DNA of 64,000 bases from Massilia kyonggiensis (GCF_024756235.1 NZ_JANUGY010000007.1:310001-374000), one strand, 5' to 3'. Shown: positions 17,360 through 27,293, counted from the stretch's first letter. Numbers and translations are program-made. The notes: generated by a model not told the origin, from the sequence alone.

Positions 17360-19729
17360 TCAGAACAGGGTATTCGACGGCTGCTGTTGCTGCGGCGCCG
17401 GCTGCACCGGCTGGCCTGGCTGCACCGTCCCGTCGACGGGCTGTACGGCATTCGGATCCGGCGCCTGGTCGAGGTCGATGCCGCCGAGGGCCGGCGTCTC
17501 CGCGAACTCGGCATAGACCCAGTCGTCGTTCTCGCGCACGACGCCTTCCGGCGCCAGGCGCTCTTCCTGCTGCGGCCGTTTGGCCAGCGCCACGCGCATG
17601 TAGTCGATCCAGATCGGCAGCGCGACGGTGGCGCCGAATTCGCGCCCGCCCAGCGATTTCGGATCGTCGTAGCCCATCCACGCGACCGCGACGACATTGC
17701 CGCCATAGCCCGAGAACCAGCCGTCCACCGCGTCGCTCGTCGTGCCGGTCTTGCCGGCGATGTCCGTGCGGCCCAATGCCCTGGTCGCTTCGGCGCCCGT
17801 GCCGTAGCGGGTCACGTCGCGCAGCATGCTGTCCGTGATGAACGCGTTGCGCGGGTCGAGCACGCGCTGCTCGTCGGTGTGCCCGGCCGGGGCCTTGGTC
17901 TCCTGGATGATCTTGCCGTCGGCATCCTCGATACGGGCGATCAGGTAGGGCTGCACACGGTAGCCGCCGTTGGCGAAGACGGCGTACGCGCCGGCCATCT
18001 GCAGCGGCGTCGCGGCGCCGGTGCCCAGCGCGAGCGTGTAGTTCGACGGCTGGCGCGTCAGGTCGAAGCCGAACTTGGCGATGAATTCATGCGCATACGG
18101 CACGCCGACGGCGCGCAGCAGGCGCACGGACGGCACGTTCTTCGATTCGGCCAGCGCGCGGCGCATCGTGATCGGGCCGTCCCACTTGAAGTCGTCGTTC
18201 TGCGGCGACCACGTCTTGCCGGCGTCCTCGCCCGGCATGTCGAGTGGCGCATCGAGGATGCGCGTGGCCGGCGAATAGCCCTTGTCGATGGCGGCCGAGT
18301 AGATGAACGGCTTCATGCCGGAACCGGGCTGGCGGTACGCCTGCGTCACGTGGTTGAACTTCTGGAAGTTGTAGTCGAAGCCGCCGACCAACGCGTGATA
18401 GGCGCCCGTGTCCGCATCGATGGCGACGAACGCGGCCGCCACCTGCGGCACCTGCGTGACGCTCCAGTTACCTTTCGCATCCTTCGCGACACGGATGATG
18501 GCGCCCGGCGTCAGCTTCATCTTGTCCTTCGCGCTGGGCGACAGGCCGGCCTGCGCGAATTTCAGGCCGGCGCCCGTGAGGTCGACCGTGTCGCCGTCGA
18601 CCGTCTCCACGCGCACGGTCTTGCTCGTCGCGGACAGCACCACGGCCGGGATCAGGCCATCGCTCGTCGGGCGCTTGCCCAGCGCATCGCCGATCGCGTC
18701 TTCGCGCTCGACCGGGTCGGACGGCAGCTCCATGCGGTCTTCCGGACCGCGCCAGCCGTGGCGCTGGTCGTACGTGAGCACGTTGCGGCGCACGGACGCG
18801 TAGGCGGCGTCCTGCTCGGGCTTCAGGATCGTCGTGTAGACCTTGATGCCCTTCGTGTACGCGTCTTCCTTGAACTGGCTGTACACGGCCTGGCGGGCCA
18901 GTTCGGCGACGTATTCCGCGTGCGTGCCGAAGTCCTGCACGCCGCGCTGGTTCACGCGCAGCGGTTCGGCCATGGCCTTTTCGTATTGCGCTTCCGTGAT
19001 GTAGTTCAGCGCGCGCATGCGGCCCAGCACGGCGTGCTGACGGTCGCGCGCCCGCTTCGGATTCGCGACCGGATTGTGGCGCGCCGGATTTTGCGGGAGG
19101 CCCGCCAGCATGGCCATTTCGGCCACCGACAGCTGGTCGAGCGTCTTGTTGAAATAGATGCGCGCGGCGCTGGAGAAGCCGTACGCGCGCTGGCCCAGGT
19201 AGATCTGGTTCATGTACAGCTCGAGGATCTCGTCCTTCGACAGGGCGGCCTCGATCTTGTACGCGAGCGCGATCTCATTGATCTTGCGCGACAGGCGTTT
19301 TTCGCGCGACAGGAAGAAGTTGCGGGCCACCTGCATCGTGATCGTCGACGCGCCGCCGGAACCGAAGCCGCCTCGCAGGTTCGAGCCGACGGCACCCATC
19401 ATGCGCTTGTAATCGATGGCGCCGTGCTCGTAGAAGCGGGCATCCTCGATCGCGAGCAGCGATTTCTTCATCAGGTCGGGGATCTTGTTGATCGGGACGA
19501 AATCGCGGTGTTCTTCGCCGAACTCGCCGATCAGCACGTTGTCTGCCGTATAGATGCGCAGCGGGATCTTGGGCCGGTAGTCGGTGACGGCATCCAGCGC
19601 CGGCACGTTGGGCAGCACGCGGAACACGACGTAGCCGGCGACGCCGGCGATGAACAGGACGAGGAGGGCGGCCGCGACGGCCAGGATGGGGAGCAGGAAG
19701 CCGCGCTGGCGGCGGGGGATAGTTGCCAA
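17360..19729 (-). CDS. mrcA: Penicillin-binding protein 1A (bifunctional transglycosylase/transpeptidase)
   Basis: Class A PBP that polymerises and cross-links peptidoglycan at the outer face of the inner membrane. With the TTG start it has 789 residues: a short cytoplasmic tail (ATIPRRQRG), one membrane segment, the GT51 domain (EDARFYEH, GGASTITMQVARN, RKINEIALAYKIE) and the transpeptidase with S470-G-M-K473 in PGSGMKPF, SKN, and KTGTT. The C-terminus is Pro/Gln-rich. TTG at 19729 has GAGAG 7 bases upstream; a GTG at 19780 would extend it by 17 residues but has no ribosome site and nearly coincides with the probable transcription start. Confidence 0.95.
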   Translation of the reverse strand: MATIPRRQRGFLLPILAVAAALLVLFIAGVAGYVVFRVLPNVPALDAVTDYRPKIPLRIYTADNVLIGEFGEEHRDFVPINKIPDLMKKSLLAIEDARFYEHGAIDYKRMMGAVGSNLRGGFGSGGASTITMQVARNFFLSREKRLSRKINEIALAYKIEAALSKDEILELYMNQIYLGQRAYGFSSAARIYFNKTLDQLSVAEMAMLAGLPQNPARHNPVANPKRARDRQHAVLGRMRALNYITEAQYEKAMAEPLRVNQRGVQDFGTHAEYVAELARQAVYSQFKEDAYTKGIKVYTTILKPEQDAAYASVRRNVLTYDQRHGWRGPEDRMELPSDPVEREDAIGDALGKRPTSDGLIPAVVLSATSKTVRVETVDGDTVDLTGAGLKFAQAGLSPSAKDKMKLTPGAIIRVAKDAKGNWSVTQVPQVAAAFVAIDADTGAYHALVGGFDYNFQKFNHVTQAYRQPGSGMKPFIYSAAIDKGYSPATRILDAPLDMPGEDAGKTWSPQNDDFKWDGPITMRRALAESKNVPSVRLLRAVGVPYAHEFIAKFGFDLTRQPSNYTLALGTGAATPLQMAGAYAVFANGGYRVQPYLIARIEDADGKIIQETKAPAGHTDEQRVLDPRNAFITDSMLRDVTRYGTGAEATRALGRTDIAGKTGTTSDAVDGWFSGYGGNVVAVAWMGYDDPKSLGGREFGATVALPIWIDYMRVALAKRPQQEERLAPEGVVRENDDWVYAEFAETPALGGIDLDQAPDPNAVQPVDGTVQPGQPVQPAPQQQQPSNTLF

Positions 19730-19794
19730 AACTGAACTCTCTTGATGCGGGTCGTAAAACCCCGTTGAGGCCGTAAACACGGGCGGTTCAGGAA

Positions 19795-19800
19795 ATTATA
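19795..19800 (-). promoter_or_regulatory. Probable -10 element of the mrcA promoter
   Basis: A perfect TATAAT on the minus strand at 19800-19795 would start transcription near 19788, leaving a leader of about 55-60 bases before the TTG start at 19729. No convincing -35 was found 16-18 bases upstream. Confidence 0.5.
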
Positions 19801-19909
19801 ATCCGCTTTTCTTAACCTACGGCATGTGAGATAGTCACGCTTTCAAGGGCCGTCCGGCGATCCCGACCGTCCTGTTTGACAATACCCACGCCTGAAGGAA
19901 ATCCCTCCG

Positions 19910-22165
19910 ATGCCCTACGATCCCCACCCGCCCGCGGTCAAACCGTATATTCCGGCGTCCGCGCATCTACCGGAGCTGACTTGGCGCGCCCTGATCATGG
20001 GCACCGTGCTCGGCATGGTCTTCGGCGCATCGTCGCTGTACCTCGTGCTGAAGGTGGGCCTGACCGTCAGCGCTTCGATTCCCGTGGCCGTCATCGCGAT
20101 CACCCTGTTCGGCCTCGCGAAGAAGATGGGCGGGCGCGAATCGACGATCCTCGAAAACAGCATTACGCAGACGGCGGGTTCGGCCGGCGAATCGCTCGCG
20201 TTCGGCCTCGGCTGCACGATGCCCGCGATCATGATCCTCGGTTTCGACCTGGAGATCTCGCGCGTGATGCTCGTCGGCGTGCTCGGGGGCCTGCTGGGCA
20301 TCCTCATGATGATCCCGATGCGCCGCACGATGATCGTCGACCAGCACCGCGAGCTGAAATACCCGGAAGGCACCGCGTGCGCGGAAGTGCTGAAGGCCGC
20401 GGCCACCGAAACGTCCCGCGCTGCCGCGGGCGAGGTGCGCGACGAGAATTCCGACGAAGCGAAGGAAGCCCGCCGGCGCGCCTACATCATCTTCGGCGGC
20501 TTCGGCTTGGGCCTGCTGTACAAGGTCCTCAATATCTCGCTGAAGCTGTGGAAGGACACGGTCAACTTCATCTTCGACGCGCCCCTGAAATCCGGTTCGG
20601 CGGGTGCCGAGATCTCGCCGGAGCTGCTGGGCGTCGGCTACATCATCGGCCCGCGCATCGCGATGATCATGGCGGGCGGCGGCGTGCTGTCGTACCTGCT
20701 CCTGATCCCGATGATCAAGTTTTTCGGCGATTCCCTGACGGTGCCGGTGGCGCCGGGCACGATGCTGATCCGCGACATGAGCCCGGACGACGTGCGCAGC
20801 GCCTACGTGCTGTACATCGGCGCGGGCGCCGTGGCGGCCGGCGGCCTGATTTCCCTCGTGCGCTCGCTGCCCACGATCTGGGGTGGCCTGAAAGGCGGCC
20901 TCTCGGGCATCGGCAAGACGTCGAAAGTCGATGCCTCGCTGCGCACGGAGCAGGACATGCCGCTGAAGTGGGTCGTGATCGGCTGCCTGGGCATCATCGC
21001 CGTGATCACGTTCGCGACGCCGCTGCACATGAACGTCCTCGGCGCGCTGCTGATCCTCGTGTTCGGCTTCCTGTTCTCGACCGTGTCCTCGCGCCTGACG
21101 GGCGAGGTCGGTTCGTCGTCGAACCCGATTTCCGGCATGGCCGTGGCGACCCTGCTGTTCACGTGCCTGATCTTCCTGGTGATGGGCTGGACGGGCGGCC
21201 GCTACTACGTCACGGCGCTGTCGGTCGGCGCCATCGTCTGCATCGCCGCCAGCAACGCGGGCACGACGTCGCAAGACCTCAAGACGGGCTTCCTCGTCGG
21301 CTCGACGCCGAAGCTGCAGCAGTACGCGATCCTCGCCGGCGCGCTGGCGTCCGCGCTGATCCTCGGCCCGATCCTGCTGAAGCTGAACGACGCGGGCACC
21401 GTGTACGTGCCGGCCGCGCAGGTGGCGCCGCACATCAAGACCGACGCAACGGCACTGACGGAGACCGCGCAGCTGCAAGGCCCGCAGGCCGCGTCGGACC
21501 ACGCCACTTATAAGGTTTGGCAGAAGACGGATACCGTCGGCGGCCCCGCCGGCAAATACCTCGTGCGCGCCGACGGTTCGCTGGCCTACCTCGTCGACCC
21601 GGGCATCAACGGCCAGTACCACACGCGGCCGGACGGCACCGAGGTCAAGAAGTTCGATGCGCCGAAGGCCGTGCTGATGTCGTACATCATCAAGGGCATC
21701 CTCGACCACCAGCTGCCGTGGACCCTCGTGCTGTTCGGCGTGATGGTGGCCGTCGTGCTGGAGATGTCCGGCGTCGCGTCGCTCGCGTTCACGGTGGGCG
21801 TGTACCTGCCGCTCGTGTCCACGCTGCCGATCGCGATCGGCGGCATCATCCGCTGGATGGTCGACCGCCGCAACAACAAGCTGCCGCAGTACCAGGACAT
21901 GAACGAGGAAGAACTGCAGGCCGCGGGCGACCGCAGCTCGGGCACCTTGCTGGCCTCCGGCTACATCGCGGGCGGCGCGCTGGCCGGCATCATCATCGCC
22001 ATCACGGCCGGCGTGATGACGGACTTCGACGATGCGATGAACAAGTGGGCCGAGGCCGCGAACCCGTTCTTCGCGGGCGCCAGCGCGGACCTGCTGTCGA
22101 TCCTGCCGTACGCGGCGATCTGCGTGCTCCTCTATGTTGTGGGTCGAGAGAAGGCCCGCAGTTAA
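19910..22165 (+). CDS. OPT family oligopeptide transporter
   Basis: A 751-residue inner membrane transporter of the OPT superfamily, with many hydrophobic segments from about residue 25 on. Recognisable stretches are ENSITQTAGSAGESLAFG, the cytoplasmic GTACAEVLKAA, and SSNPISGMAVATLLFT, typical of bacterial OPT proteins. The family moves small peptides or metal-ligand complexes with protons; the substrate here is not predictable. AAGGA lies about 11 bases before ATG. It ends exactly where the LysR gene on the other strand ends. A POT peptide transporter lies 2 kb further on. Confidence 0.93.
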   Translation: MPYDPHPPAVKPYIPASAHLPELTWRALIMGTVLGMVFGASSLYLVLKVGLTVSASIPVAVIAITLFGLAKKMGGRESTILENSITQTAGSAGESLAFGLGCTMPAIMILGFDLEISRVMLVGVLGGLLGILMMIPMRRTMIVDQHRELKYPEGTACAEVLKAAATETSRAAAGEVRDENSDEAKEARRRAYIIFGGFGLGLLYKVLNISLKLWKDTVNFIFDAPLKSGSAGAEISPELLGVGYIIGPRIAMIMAGGGVLSYLLLIPMIKFFGDSLTVPVAPGTMLIRDMSPDDVRSAYVLYIGAGAVAAGGLISLVRSLPTIWGGLKGGLSGIGKTSKVDASLRTEQDMPLKWVVIGCLGIIAVITFATPLHMNVLGALLILVFGFLFSTVSSRLTGEVGSSSNPISGMAVATLLFTCLIFLVMGWTGGRYYVTALSVGAIVCIAASNAGTTSQDLKTGFLVGSTPKLQQYAILAGALASALILGPILLKLNDAGTVYVPAAQVAPHIKTDATALTETAQLQGPQAASDHATYKVWQKTDTVGGPAGKYLVRADGSLAYLVDPGINGQYHTRPDGTEVKKFDAPKAVLMSYIIKGILDHQLPWTLVLFGVMVAVVLEMSGVASLAFTVGVYLPLVSTLPIAIGGIIRWMVDRRNNKLPQYQDMNEEELQAAGDRSSGTLLASGYIAGGALAGIIIAITAGVMTDFDDAMNKWAEAANPFFAGASADLLSILPYAAICVLLYVVGREKARS

Positions 22166-23059
22166 TCAGGCGATCGTCGCCTTCATGGCCTCCATTTCCG
22201 CGACGATCCAGTCGCGGAAATGCTGGACCTTCGTCATCGCCTCCTTGTGCGGATTGACGAGCAGCCGGTACCCATAGCCGAACGGCGCGCTCTTGCACGC
22301 GAGCTGCAGCAGCGTGCCCGCGCGGATGTCCTCGAACGCGATCCCGTAGGGCACGAGGCCGATCCCCTGGCCCGCGACGGCCGCCTGCGCCAGCACGCCC
22401 CAGTGGCTGTACGTCCGCGCAAAATCGTAATCGCCTTTCAGCGCGCGGTTCTCGTTCAGGAGCTGCAGCCACGATTCCGGCGTGCGTTCGCACAGCAGCG
22501 GGAAGCGCGTCAGGTCGGATAACTGCAGGGCATCCTGGCCCTCCGCCAGCAGGTCCGGGCTGTACACGGGCACGAGGCGCTCGCGGAACAGCAGGGCGGG
22601 ATCGTCGTCGCGCACGGGGCCGTAGCGGATCGCCACGTCGACGGCGTCGTCCTCGATGTCCACGGGCGTGTCGTTGGAGTCGATGCGCAGGTCCAGCTCC
22701 GGATGCAGCTTCGTGAAGCGCGACATGCGCGGCACGAGCCACTTGATCGCGAACGAGTGCGTCGTCGAGATCCGCAGGACCGCTTCCTCGTCGCCCCGCT
22801 GCAGCGCGGCCACCTTGCCGCGCAGGTCGGCCAGCATCCGGGCGACGACGATCGCCAGTTCCTGGCCCTTGGCCGTCAGCGCGATGTGGCGCGGATGCCG
22901 CACGAACAGCGGGAAGCCGATGGCTTCTTCCAGCTGCTTGACCTGCAGGCTGACGGCGGCGGGCGTCTTGTGCAGCTCGCGCGCGGCCAGCTTGAAGCTG
23001 CCCCAGCGCGCGGCGCAGTCGAAATCGATCAGGCCGGAGAGACTGCGCAGCGGTTTCAA
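22166..23059 (-). CDS. LysR-family transcriptional regulator (GcvA-like)
   Basis: 297 residues. The N-terminal winged helix-turn-helix is clear (DFDCAARWGSFKLAARELHK, then AAVSLQVKQLEEAIGFPLFV) and is followed by an effector-binding domain resembling GcvA-type regulators (AVDVAIRYGP, GQGIGLVPYGIAFEDI). It starts with TTG at 23059 behind GAGGA; no in-frame ATG gives an intact N-terminus. It is divergent from the epimerase-like gene at 23195 and tail-to-tail with the OPT gene, so either neighbour could be its target; the divergent one is the usual case for LysR proteins. Confidence 0.92.
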   Translation of the reverse strand: MKPLRSLSGLIDFDCAARWGSFKLAARELHKTPAAVSLQVKQLEEAIGFPLFVRHPRHIALTAKGQELAIVVARMLADLRGKVAALQRGDEEAVLRISTTHSFAIKWLVPRMSRFTKLHPELDLRIDSNDTPVDIEDDAVDVAIRYGPVRDDDPALLFRERLVPVYSPDLLAEGQDALQLSDLTRFPLLCERTPESWLQLLNENRALKGDYDFARTYSHWGVLAQAAVAGQGIGLVPYGIAFEDIRAGTLLQLACKSAPFGYGYRLLVNPHKEAMTKVQHFRDWIVAEMEAMKATIA

Positions 23060-23194
23060 GTCATCCTCGAGCTTAAGTTTTTCTTATTCATATCATTTAT
23101 TTTTCTCGTTTGAACAATTGCCGTTCTGGTTACAGAATATAACGGATTCACCAAAACAGTGCTGATGCCTCGCCCACAGACTAAGGAAAACTTC

Positions 23195-24124
23195 ATGTCC
23201 AAGAATATCCTGGTGATCGGCGGTACCCGTTATATCGGCAAGCTGCTCGTGCAGCGCCTGCTGCGCGCCGGCCATCGCGTCACCATCGCGACGCGCGGCT
23301 ATGCGCCCGACCCGTTCGGCGACCGGATCGCGCGCGTGCGCGTCGACCGCCGCAACGAGACCGCGATGCGCAACGCGTTCGCCCGCCTCGGCCCGTTCGA
23401 CATCGTGTACGACCAGATGTGCTACAACCCGCTGGACGCGGCCATCGCCGTGCGCACGTTCGCGGGCAAGGTAGGGCGCTACGTGATGGCGTCGACGATC
23501 GATGCCTACCGCGCCCTCGGCTACGACCATGCGGAGCCGCTGCGCGAGAGCGACCTGGCGGTGGAGGCGCAGCCGATCGATACGGGGTATCCGTGGCACG
23601 ACCCGTGCCGCGCGACCGAGTGCTATGTCGCGGGCAAGGTGCAGGCGGAGGCCTATCTCGTGCGGGCCGGCTCGCTGCCCGTCGTCACGCCGCGTCTCGC
23701 GCACGTGCTGGGCGGACCGGAAGACTTTACGGGTCGCCTCGCGCACTACGTGGAACTCGCGCGCATGAACGGGGTGCTGGAATACTCGAATTCCAACGCC
23801 GTGCTGTCCTTCATGCCGCTGCAGGGCGCGGCCGACTTCCTCGTGTGGGTCGGGATGCAGGATTTCACGGGGCCCGTGAACGCGGCCTGCGACGGCGCGC
23901 TGTCGGCGAAGAGCCTGTACGAGCGCGTCGGCGCCGTGCTCGATACGCCGGTACGGATGCGCCAGCGCGTGCCGCCGGCGGAGATGGGGCGCCTGTCGCC
24001 GTTCGACGTGCCGGGGGCCATGGTCCTCGACACGTCGCGCGCGCAGGCGCTGGGCTACCGGTTCGGCCATTGCGAGGACTGGATCGACGATACGATCCAG
24101 CTGCATGACCTGGCGTTCGTGTAA
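23195..24124 (+). CDS. NAD-dependent epimerase/dehydratase family protein
   Basis: 309 residues of an extended short-chain dehydrogenase fold. The nucleotide-binding motif is unusual: VIGGTRYIGK (residues 6-15), the GGTxxxG form found in atypical members. The typical YxxxK pair is represented by CYVAGKVQAE. MASTIDAY is the post-beta-4 active-site region. ATG at 23195 has AAGGA 7 bases upstream. Substrate unknown; similar proteins are annotated as nucleotide-sugar epimerases or reductases. It is divergent from the LysR gene. Confidence 0.85.
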   Translation: MSKNILVIGGTRYIGKLLVQRLLRAGHRVTIATRGYAPDPFGDRIARVRVDRRNETAMRNAFARLGPFDIVYDQMCYNPLDAAIAVRTFAGKVGRYVMASTIDAYRALGYDHAEPLRESDLAVEAQPIDTGYPWHDPCRATECYVAGKVQAEAYLVRAGSLPVVTPRLAHVLGGPEDFTGRLAHYVELARMNGVLEYSNSNAVLSFMPLQGAADFLVWVGMQDFTGPVNAACDGALSAKSLYERVGAVLDTPVRMRQRVPPAEMGRLSPFDVPGAMVLDTSRAQALGYRFGHCEDWIDDTIQLHDLAFV

Positions 24125-24132
24125 ACGACGAC

Positions 24133-24150
24133 GGCGGCCCGTGGGCCGCC
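24133..24150. terminator. Shared hairpin between convergent genes
   Basis: GGCGGCC (24133-24139) pairs with GGCCGCC (24144-24150) around a 4-base loop in the 48-base gap between the epimerase-like and POT gene ends. There is no U-run on either strand, so efficiency is doubtful. Confidence 0.45.
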
Positions 24151-24172
24151 CTCGTGGCCGAAGCGTGGATAG

Positions 24173-25675
24173 TTATTTCACGCCGTGCATCAGTTTCTGG
24201 ATCAGCGGCGCGACCAGGAACAGCAGCACGCCGGCGCCGATCAGCGCCCAGAAGCCGAACGTGTAGCCGGACAGGGCCGATTCCACGGTCATGCCTTTTT
24301 CACCCGAGACGACGGAAGCGAAGATGCCGGACAGGTTGTTGCCGATGCCGGTGGACAGGAACCAGCCGCCCATGCCCAGGCCCACGAGGCGGGTCGGCGC
24401 GAGCTTGGTCACCATCGACAGGCCGATCGGCGACAGGCACAGTTCACCGATGGACTGGATCACGTACACCATGAACAGCGTCCAGAACGGGATCTTGCTG
24501 TCCGGGCCGACGAGGTGCTGCAGCGCGAACATCAGCAGCAGGAACGCGAGGCCGTTGAAGATCAGGCCCAGGCCGAACTTGCGGGGGATGGACGGGTTCT
24601 TGCGGCCCATCGCGACCCACACGGCGGCGACGACCGGCGCGCACACGATGATGGCCAGCGTGTTCACGGACTGGAACCAGCCGGTCGGGAACGTCCAGCC
24701 GCCGAAGTCGCGGCGCACGATGTATTCGGCCAGGAAGGTGAACGAGCTGCCCGCCTGTTCGAAGAAGCACCAGAACATCACGTTGAAGAAGAAGATGACG
24801 AGCATGGCGATCGTCTTGTCGCGCACGACCGCGCCGCCGCGGATGCCTTCCACCATCAGCATGACCGCGAGGATGATGAAGAGGACCGACAGCACGCCCT
24901 GCAGCTTTTCCGCGCCGAGCTTCAGCAGGAAGTACACGACCGGGATCACGACGAGCGAACCGATGATGACGCCGATGAGGCGCACCGGGTTGGCCAGCGG
25001 GCCGGTGGCGGCGCCGATACCCTTCAGCATGCGGCGGCCGATCTGGAACCAGATCAGCGACAGGATCATGCCCACGCCGGCGGCGAAGAACACGACCTTG
25101 TAGGCCGGGACGCCGGTGCTGCCCGACATGCTCTGGGCGAGGGCGCCGGTCAGGATCGGGGCGAGGAAGCCGCCGCCGTTGATGCCCATGTAGAAGATCG
25201 TGAAGCCGGAGTCGCGGCGCTGGTCGTTGATGCCGTACAGCTGGCCGACCATGGCGGAGATGTTCGGCTTGAACATGCCGTTGCCGACGATGATCGTGGC
25301 GAGGCCCAGCTTGAAGATGTCCGGGTTCGGGATGGTGATGGCGAACAGGCCGGCCACCATGAACGCGGCGCCGACGAGGATCGAGCGCTGGTAGCCGATC
25401 ACCCGGTCGGCGATGTAGCCGCCGAACACGGCGCCGGCGTACACCAGGGCGAGGTAGGAACCATAGGTCAGGTTGGCGTCGGCCTGGCCCACGCCGCTGC
25501 CGCCGTAGAACTGGGCGACGATGTAGAGCACCAGGGCCCAACGGATGCCGTAGAAAGCGAAGCGTTCCCAGAATTCGGTCATGAACAGCATCCAGAGGGG
25601 CGCCGGATGGCCCATGATCTGCTTGAATTCCGGGACCGCCTTCGGTTCGGCGGTTGAAGTAGCTGCACCGCTCAT
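24173..25675 (-). CDS. POT/PTR family peptide:H+ symporter
   Basis: A 500-residue major facilitator of the proton-dependent oligopeptide transporter family. The proton-coupling motif E34-F-W-E37-R38 lies in the first membrane helix, followed by YGSYLALVYAGAVFGGYIAD and GNGMFKPNISAMVGQLY, which includes the family motif FKPN. It carries di- and tripeptides into the cytoplasm. Ribosome site GGGGAGGAA lies 4 bases before ATG. Monocistronic. Together with OPT and the liv operon it gives this window a strong amino acid/peptide uptake content. Confidence 0.94.
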   Translation of the reverse strand: MSGAATSTAEPKAVPEFKQIMGHPAPLWMLFMTEFWERFAFYGIRWALVLYIVAQFYGGSGVGQADANLTYGSYLALVYAGAVFGGYIADRVIGYQRSILVGAAFMVAGLFAITIPNPDIFKLGLATIIVGNGMFKPNISAMVGQLYGINDQRRDSGFTIFYMGINGGGFLAPILTGALAQSMSGSTGVPAYKVVFFAAGVGMILSLIWFQIGRRMLKGIGAATGPLANPVRLIGVIIGSLVVIPVVYFLLKLGAEKLQGVLSVLFIILAVMLMVEGIRGGAVVRDKTIAMLVIFFFNVMFWCFFEQAGSSFTFLAEYIVRRDFGGWTFPTGWFQSVNTLAIIVCAPVVAAVWVAMGRKNPSIPRKFGLGLIFNGLAFLLLMFALQHLVGPDSKIPFWTLFMVYVIQSIGELCLSPIGLSMVTKLAPTRLVGLGMGGWFLSTGIGNNLSGIFASVVSGEKGMTVESALSGYTFGFWALIGAGVLLFLVAPLIQKLMHGVK

Positions 25676-25909
25676 GCGGTTCCTCCCCTAATCTTTTTAA
25701 GAGTGATTGTCTTTACTGGCCTGCGCGTCCTGGGTAAGGACCGCGGCTAGCGTCGCATTTTAGTGGAAATCGTGCATATGGGGCCAGCTTTTTGCAGCTC
25801 AGCCTTATGCGGAATCGGCATTAGCGAAAACGGAGGCGCAAACTCGTGTGACTTGTCGTATATTGGAGCAAAAGCCACACCGATTCACAGAAGAGAAAAG
25901 GAACACACC

Positions 25910-27280
25910 ATGAATTACGACGTTGTCGATACGCTGATTTCCCCGGAAGGGCGGCTGGAAGTCCTGTCGAAGGCCGAGGTGGCCAAGCTCCTCGATACGA
26001 GCCAGGGCGGGCTTTACCAGATCTTCCGCAAATGCGCACTGGCGGTGCTCAACTCCGGCAGTTCGATCGACGACGGCAAGGAACTGCTCGAACGGTACAA
26101 GGATTTCGACATCAAGATCATCCAGCGCGAACGCGGCATCAAGCTCGATATCCGCGGGGCGCCCGCGCACGCCTTCGTCGAGGGCAAGATGATCAAGGGT
26201 ATCCACGAGCACCTGTTCTCGGTCCTGCGCGACATCGTCTACGTGAACTTCGAGGTGACGGACAACCCGCGCTTCGACCTCACGCGCCCGGAAGGCATCA
26301 CGGACGCCGTCTTCCACATCCTGCGCAACGCCAACGTGCTCCAGCCGCAGCGCAACCCGAACCTCGTCGTGTGCTGGGGCGGCCACTCGATCAACCGCGT
26401 CGAGTACAACTATTCGAAGCACGTGGGCTACCAGCTCGGCCTGCGCGAACTCGATATCTGCACGGGTTGCGGTCCGGGCGCGATGAAGGGCCCGATGAAG
26501 GGCGCGACCATCGGCCACGCCAAGCAGCGCCTGCAGGGCGGCCGCTACCTCGGCATCTCGGAGCCGGGCATCATCGCGGCCGAGTCGCCGAACCCGATCG
26601 TCAACGATCTCGTGATCATGCCGGACATCGAGAAGCGCCTGGAAGCCTTCGTGCGCACGGGCCATGGCATCGTCGTGTTCCCGGGTGGCGCCGGCACCGC
26701 GGAAGAGATTCTCTACATCCTCGGCATCCTGCTCCACCCGGACAACGCGGAACAGCCGTTCCCGCTCGTGTTCACGGGCCCGGCCACGGCGCGCGAGTAC
26801 TTCGAACAGATCGACCAGTTCATCGGCCTGACCCTGGGCGAGGCGGCGCAGCGCCGCTACAAGATCATCATCGACGACCCGGACGCGGTGGCACGCGAGA
26901 TGCAGCAGGGGATCCGCCAGGTGCGCGAATTCCGCAAGTCGCGCAGCGACGCGTACTACTTCAACTGGGGCCTGCGGATCGATCCGGAATTCCAGAAGCC
27001 GTTCCGTCCCACGCACGAGAACATGCGCAACCTGTCGCTGCACAAGAACCAGGAAACGCATTTGCTGGCGGCGAACCTGCGCCGCGCGTTCTCCGGCGTC
27101 GTCGCGGGCAACGTGAAGGAAGAGGGCATCCGCGCGATCGAACAGTTCGGCAAGTTCGAGATCCACGGCGAGAACGAGATCATGGCGCCGATGGACAAGC
27201 TGCTGCAGTCGTTCGTCGAGCAGAGCCGCATGAAGTTGCCGGGCAAGGAGTACGTGCCTTGCTATCGCGTCGTGCGATAA
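25910..27280 (+). CDS. ppnN: Pyrimidine/purine nucleotide 5'-monophosphate nucleosidase PpnN
   Basis: A LOG-family enzyme of 456 residues (E. coli PpnN/YgdH is of similar length) that cleaves nucleoside 5'-monophosphates to base and ribose 5-phosphate; in E. coli it is stimulated by (p)ppGpp. The LOG motif PGGAGTAEE begins at P258, and GCGPGAMKGPMKGA lies before it. The start MNYDVV was chosen because AAAAGGA lies 8 bases upstream. It is followed by a strong bidirectional terminator shared with lysS. Confidence 0.93.
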   Translation: MNYDVVDTLISPEGRLEVLSKAEVAKLLDTSQGGLYQIFRKCALAVLNSGSSIDDGKELLERYKDFDIKIIQRERGIKLDIRGAPAHAFVEGKMIKGIHEHLFSVLRDIVYVNFEVTDNPRFDLTRPEGITDAVFHILRNANVLQPQRNPNLVVCWGGHSINRVEYNYSKHVGYQLGLRELDICTGCGPGAMKGPMKGATIGHAKQRLQGGRYLGISEPGIIAAESPNPIVNDLVIMPDIEKRLEAFVRTGHGIVVFPGGAGTAEEILYILGILLHPDNAEQPFPLVFTGPATAREYFEQIDQFIGLTLGEAAQRRYKIIIDDPDAVAREMQQGIRQVREFRKSRSDAYYFNWGLRIDPEFQKPFRPTHENMRNLSLHKNQETHLLAANLRRAFSGVVAGNVKEEGIRAIEQFGKFEIHGENEIMAPMDKLLQSFVEQSRMKLPGKEYVPCYRVVR

Positions 27281-27293
27281 GGCGTGCGGCAAT

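Noticed and set aside
19910-24124. OPT transporter, LysR regulator and epimerase-like gene as one regulon
   Set aside because: The transporter is tail-to-tail with the regulator and has its own upstream region; only the divergent epimerase-like gene is a natural target candidate, so a joint regulon is unsupported.
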